A stretch of DNA of 6,905 bases from contig SLIS01000383.1 of assembly GCA_007135505.1 (NCBI GenBank), positions 1 through 6,905 of the forward strand. Reading direction: 5' to 3'. Position 1 is the first letter of the stretch. Every line of letters starts with the position of its first letter. Position numbers and translations under genes: made by a program. The DNA comes from Halovivax sp. (lineage in GTDB: Archaea; Halobacteriota; Halobacteria; Halobacteriales; Natrialbaceae). Below are positions 5,418-6,905 of the stretch, piece by piece. The notes under the pieces were generated by a model. The model saw only the letters and a program-made list of their open reading frames with translations. It had not been told where the DNA came from and ran no database searches.

Positions 5418-6905
5418 ATGCCGCATGGTAACAGCCTGTCCCCGAAGCGGAGACAGGTACTCGGTATGGTCGGTGGGGCGACCGTGGCAGGACTCGCGGG
5501 ATTCCCGACCGTCACGGCACAGGACGACGACCTCGACCCCGTCGAGGATCGCGTCGAAGTAGATCCAGCCGACATCGTCGAGGGCGGCACCCTCAACGTG
5601 GGTCTCGTGCTGGATCCGGACACGTTCGACGAACCACAGAGCGTGGAGGCACCGGCGACGATCGTCCACCAGTTGTTCTACGAGACGTTGCTGCGACCGG
5701 ATGCGTCGGGCGAGCCGCACGAGTGGCTCTCCGAGTCCTTCGAACTCGTCGAAACGCAGGACATCGATCGGTCGGCTTACGAGGACTACATGGTCTCCGC
5801 GCCGATCGAGGACGGCGTCATCGAAGCCGAGGAGCAGATCGTGGTGGTCCATCCGGACACCGACACCGCCGAGGACGACGAGGCGCAGGTCCTCACCGTC
5901 GCGGAGACCGGCGACGCCGTCGCCGACGGCGTCTTCGGAATGCAGTTCCGCCACGAACTTCACGAGGGAATCGAGTTCCACAACGGTGAGGAGTGTACCG
6001 CCGACAACGTCGTACAATCCTACGAGCGCTGGGAGAACTCGGCAAATGCCGGGCAGGTCTTCGATCAGTTCCTCCACGCCGAGGCCGAGGACGAGTACAC
6101 GGTCAGCATCTACTCGCAGGTGCCCGACGCGGAGGCGATCGACGACAACCTCTGGCCCATCTACCCCGAGGAACAGGCCGACATCCCGCTCGGCGAGTGG
6201 GATCCGCTCGAGGGCAACGACCCGATCGGGACCGGCCCGTGGGTCTTCGAGCAATACGAAGAGCAGAACTTCATCGTCGTCAGTCGCAACGAGAACTACT
6301 GGCTCGAGGAGGTCGGACTCGACGCGAAGCCGTGGTGGGACGGCCCGGACGACTTCCCGGCCAGCCCGGTCATCGACGAGATCGAGATGGAGATCGTTCC
6401 GGAGGACTCGACGCGCGCGGCGGCGCTCGAGACCGGCGAGATCGATCTCACGTACAACCTGACGGCCGACCAGAACACGAGCTTCGATCAGTCCGAGGAC
6501 TTCCGCGTCGCGACGAGTTCGGGCGGCTCGTACCTGTTCGTCCAGTATCCCGTCGCCGTCGAACCGTTCGACGACGAACGAGTGCGACGGGCGATCAATC
6601 ACCTCATACCGCGGACCGACATCGTCGAGACGATCGAACAGGGCTGGGCCACCGAGGCGTGGGTACCGCTCCCGGAACTCGCGGCCGAAACCGGGACGAC
6701 GGACTACGACCAACTGGAGGAGAACCTTCGGGAGTACAACGAGTTCAACCCCGAGCGCGCCCAGGAACTGATCGAAGAGGCCGGCGTCGAAACGCCGATC
6801 CAGGCGACGTTCCAGACCAACGCGGACAACGACGACCGCGTCCGCAAGGGCGAGTTCATCGTCGAGGCGCTGAACGCCACCGGGCAGTTCGAGGCGACCC
6901 TCGAG
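5418..6905 (+). CDS. ABC transporter substrate-binding protein, family 5 (peptide/nickel type), 3'-truncated
   Basis: Extracytoplasmic binding protein that captures a solute, most likely a peptide, for an ABC importer whose permease and ATPase genes would lie to the right. The 496 codons present run off the window; roughly the last quarter of a typical protein is missing. The N-terminus is a Tat leader: K10-R11-R12 in SPKRRQVLG, a hydrophobic core at 13-29, and a likely signal peptidase I site after VTA (residue 34). Unusually for haloarchaea, no lipobox Cys follows the core. Family 5 hallmarks are GIEFHNGEECTADNVVQSYE at 184-203 and GTGPWVFEQY at 271-280, followed by VVSRNENYW at 287-295. 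An acidic insertion of about 65 residues (111-176) separates the early 'WLSESFEL' segment from the HNG motif. I chose the ATG at 5418 because it places the twin arginines near the start. An in-frame ATG at 5331 would add 29 residues before the leader and is less likely. Confidence 0.92.
   Translation, partial: MPHGNSLSPKRRQVLGMVGGATVAGLAGFPTVTAQDDDLDPVEDRVEVDPADIVEGGTLNVGLVLDPDTFDEPQSVEAPATIVHQLFYETLLRPDASGEPHEWLSESFELVETQDIDRSAYEDYMVSAPIEDGVIEAEEQIVVVHPDTDTAEDDEAQVLTVAETGDAVADGVFGMQFRHELHEGIEFHNGEECTADNVVQSYERWENSANAGQVFDQFLHAEAEDEYTVSIYSQVPDAEAIDDNLWPIYPEEQADIPLGEWDPLEGNDPIGTGPWVFEQYEEQNFIVVSRNENYWLEEVGLDAKPWWDGPDDFPASPVIDEIEMEIVPEDSTRAAALETGEIDLTYNLTADQNTSFDQSEDFRVATSSGGSYLFVQYPVAVEPFDDERVRRAINHLIPRTDIVETIEQGWATEAWVPLPELAAETGTTDYDQLEENLREYNEFNPERAQELIEEAGVETPIQATFQTNADNDDRVRKGEFIVEALNATGQFEATLE
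5435..5457 (+). repeat. Strong hairpin potential in the signal-peptide coding region
   Basis: CCTGTC (5435-5440) pairs with GACAGG (5452-5457). After one mismatch, CCG pairs with CGG around an AAG loop. The folded mRNA would cover the twin-arginine codons, starting 17 bases after the start codon, and could slow early translation. It may simply reflect codon choice. Confidence 0.3.

Noticed and set aside
5391..6713. 440-codon minus-strand frame antisense to the binding protein
   Set aside because: A long antisense frame is expected opposite GC-rich acidic genes; the plus strand carries clear family 5 motifs and a Tat leader.
1..6905. CRISPR array, tRNA/rRNA, toxin-antitoxin or defence system
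   Set aside because: I found no direct repeat series, no cloverleaf or rRNA signature and no defence-associated domain in any plausible frame.

Overview
The window looks like chromosomal DNA of a halophilic archaeon (class Halobacteria). It is GC-rich, and the proteins carry a heavy excess of Asp and Glu. It holds an sn-glycerol-1-phosphate dehydrogenase, the enzyme that sets archaeal lipid stereochemistry. Promoters have archaeal TATA-like boxes about 26-28 bases before the start codon instead of bacterial -35/-10 signals, and a secreted protein carries a twin-arginine leader. Genus cannot be read from the sequence.

Layout, left to right. (1) Bases 3-1214, plus strand: the 3' part of a major facilitator superfamily transporter whose start lies outside the window. 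(2) 1263-1775, minus strand, convergent with the transporter: a small acidic protein of unknown function, best started at a GTG. (3) 1776-1933: a divergent intergenic region with a perfect 14-base palindrome, an adjacent 7-5-7 inverted repeat and a TATA-like box for the next gene. (4) 1934-2995, plus: sn-glycerol-1-phosphate dehydrogenase (egsA). (5) 2996-3234: a degenerate gap holding what looks like the last 33 codons of an M48 (HtpX-like) peptidase with no start, and a short motif resembling the ends of haloarchaeal IS200/IS605-type elements. (6) 3235-5097, minus: an S9-family serine oligopeptidase with an intact catalytic triad. (7) 5098-5417: a 320-base divergent promoter region with an AT-rich core, a TATA box and two inverted repeats. 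(8) 5418 to the window end, plus: a family 5 (peptide/nickel type) ABC transporter substrate-binding protein with a Tat leader but no lipobox cysteine; it runs off the right edge.

How the genes fit together. The S9 peptidase and the solute-binding protein are divergent neighbours. They make a plausible peptide-use pair: the binding protein would capture peptides for an importer encoded beyond the window, and the cytoplasmic peptidase would break them down. egsA is a housekeeping lipid gene and appears to be transcribed alone. I see no defence system, CRISPR array, RNA gene or intact mobile element. The items most worth a second look are the candidate operators in the two divergent promoter regions, the gene and element relics at 3021-3228, the uncharacterised small protein, and the non-lipoprotein form of the binding protein.
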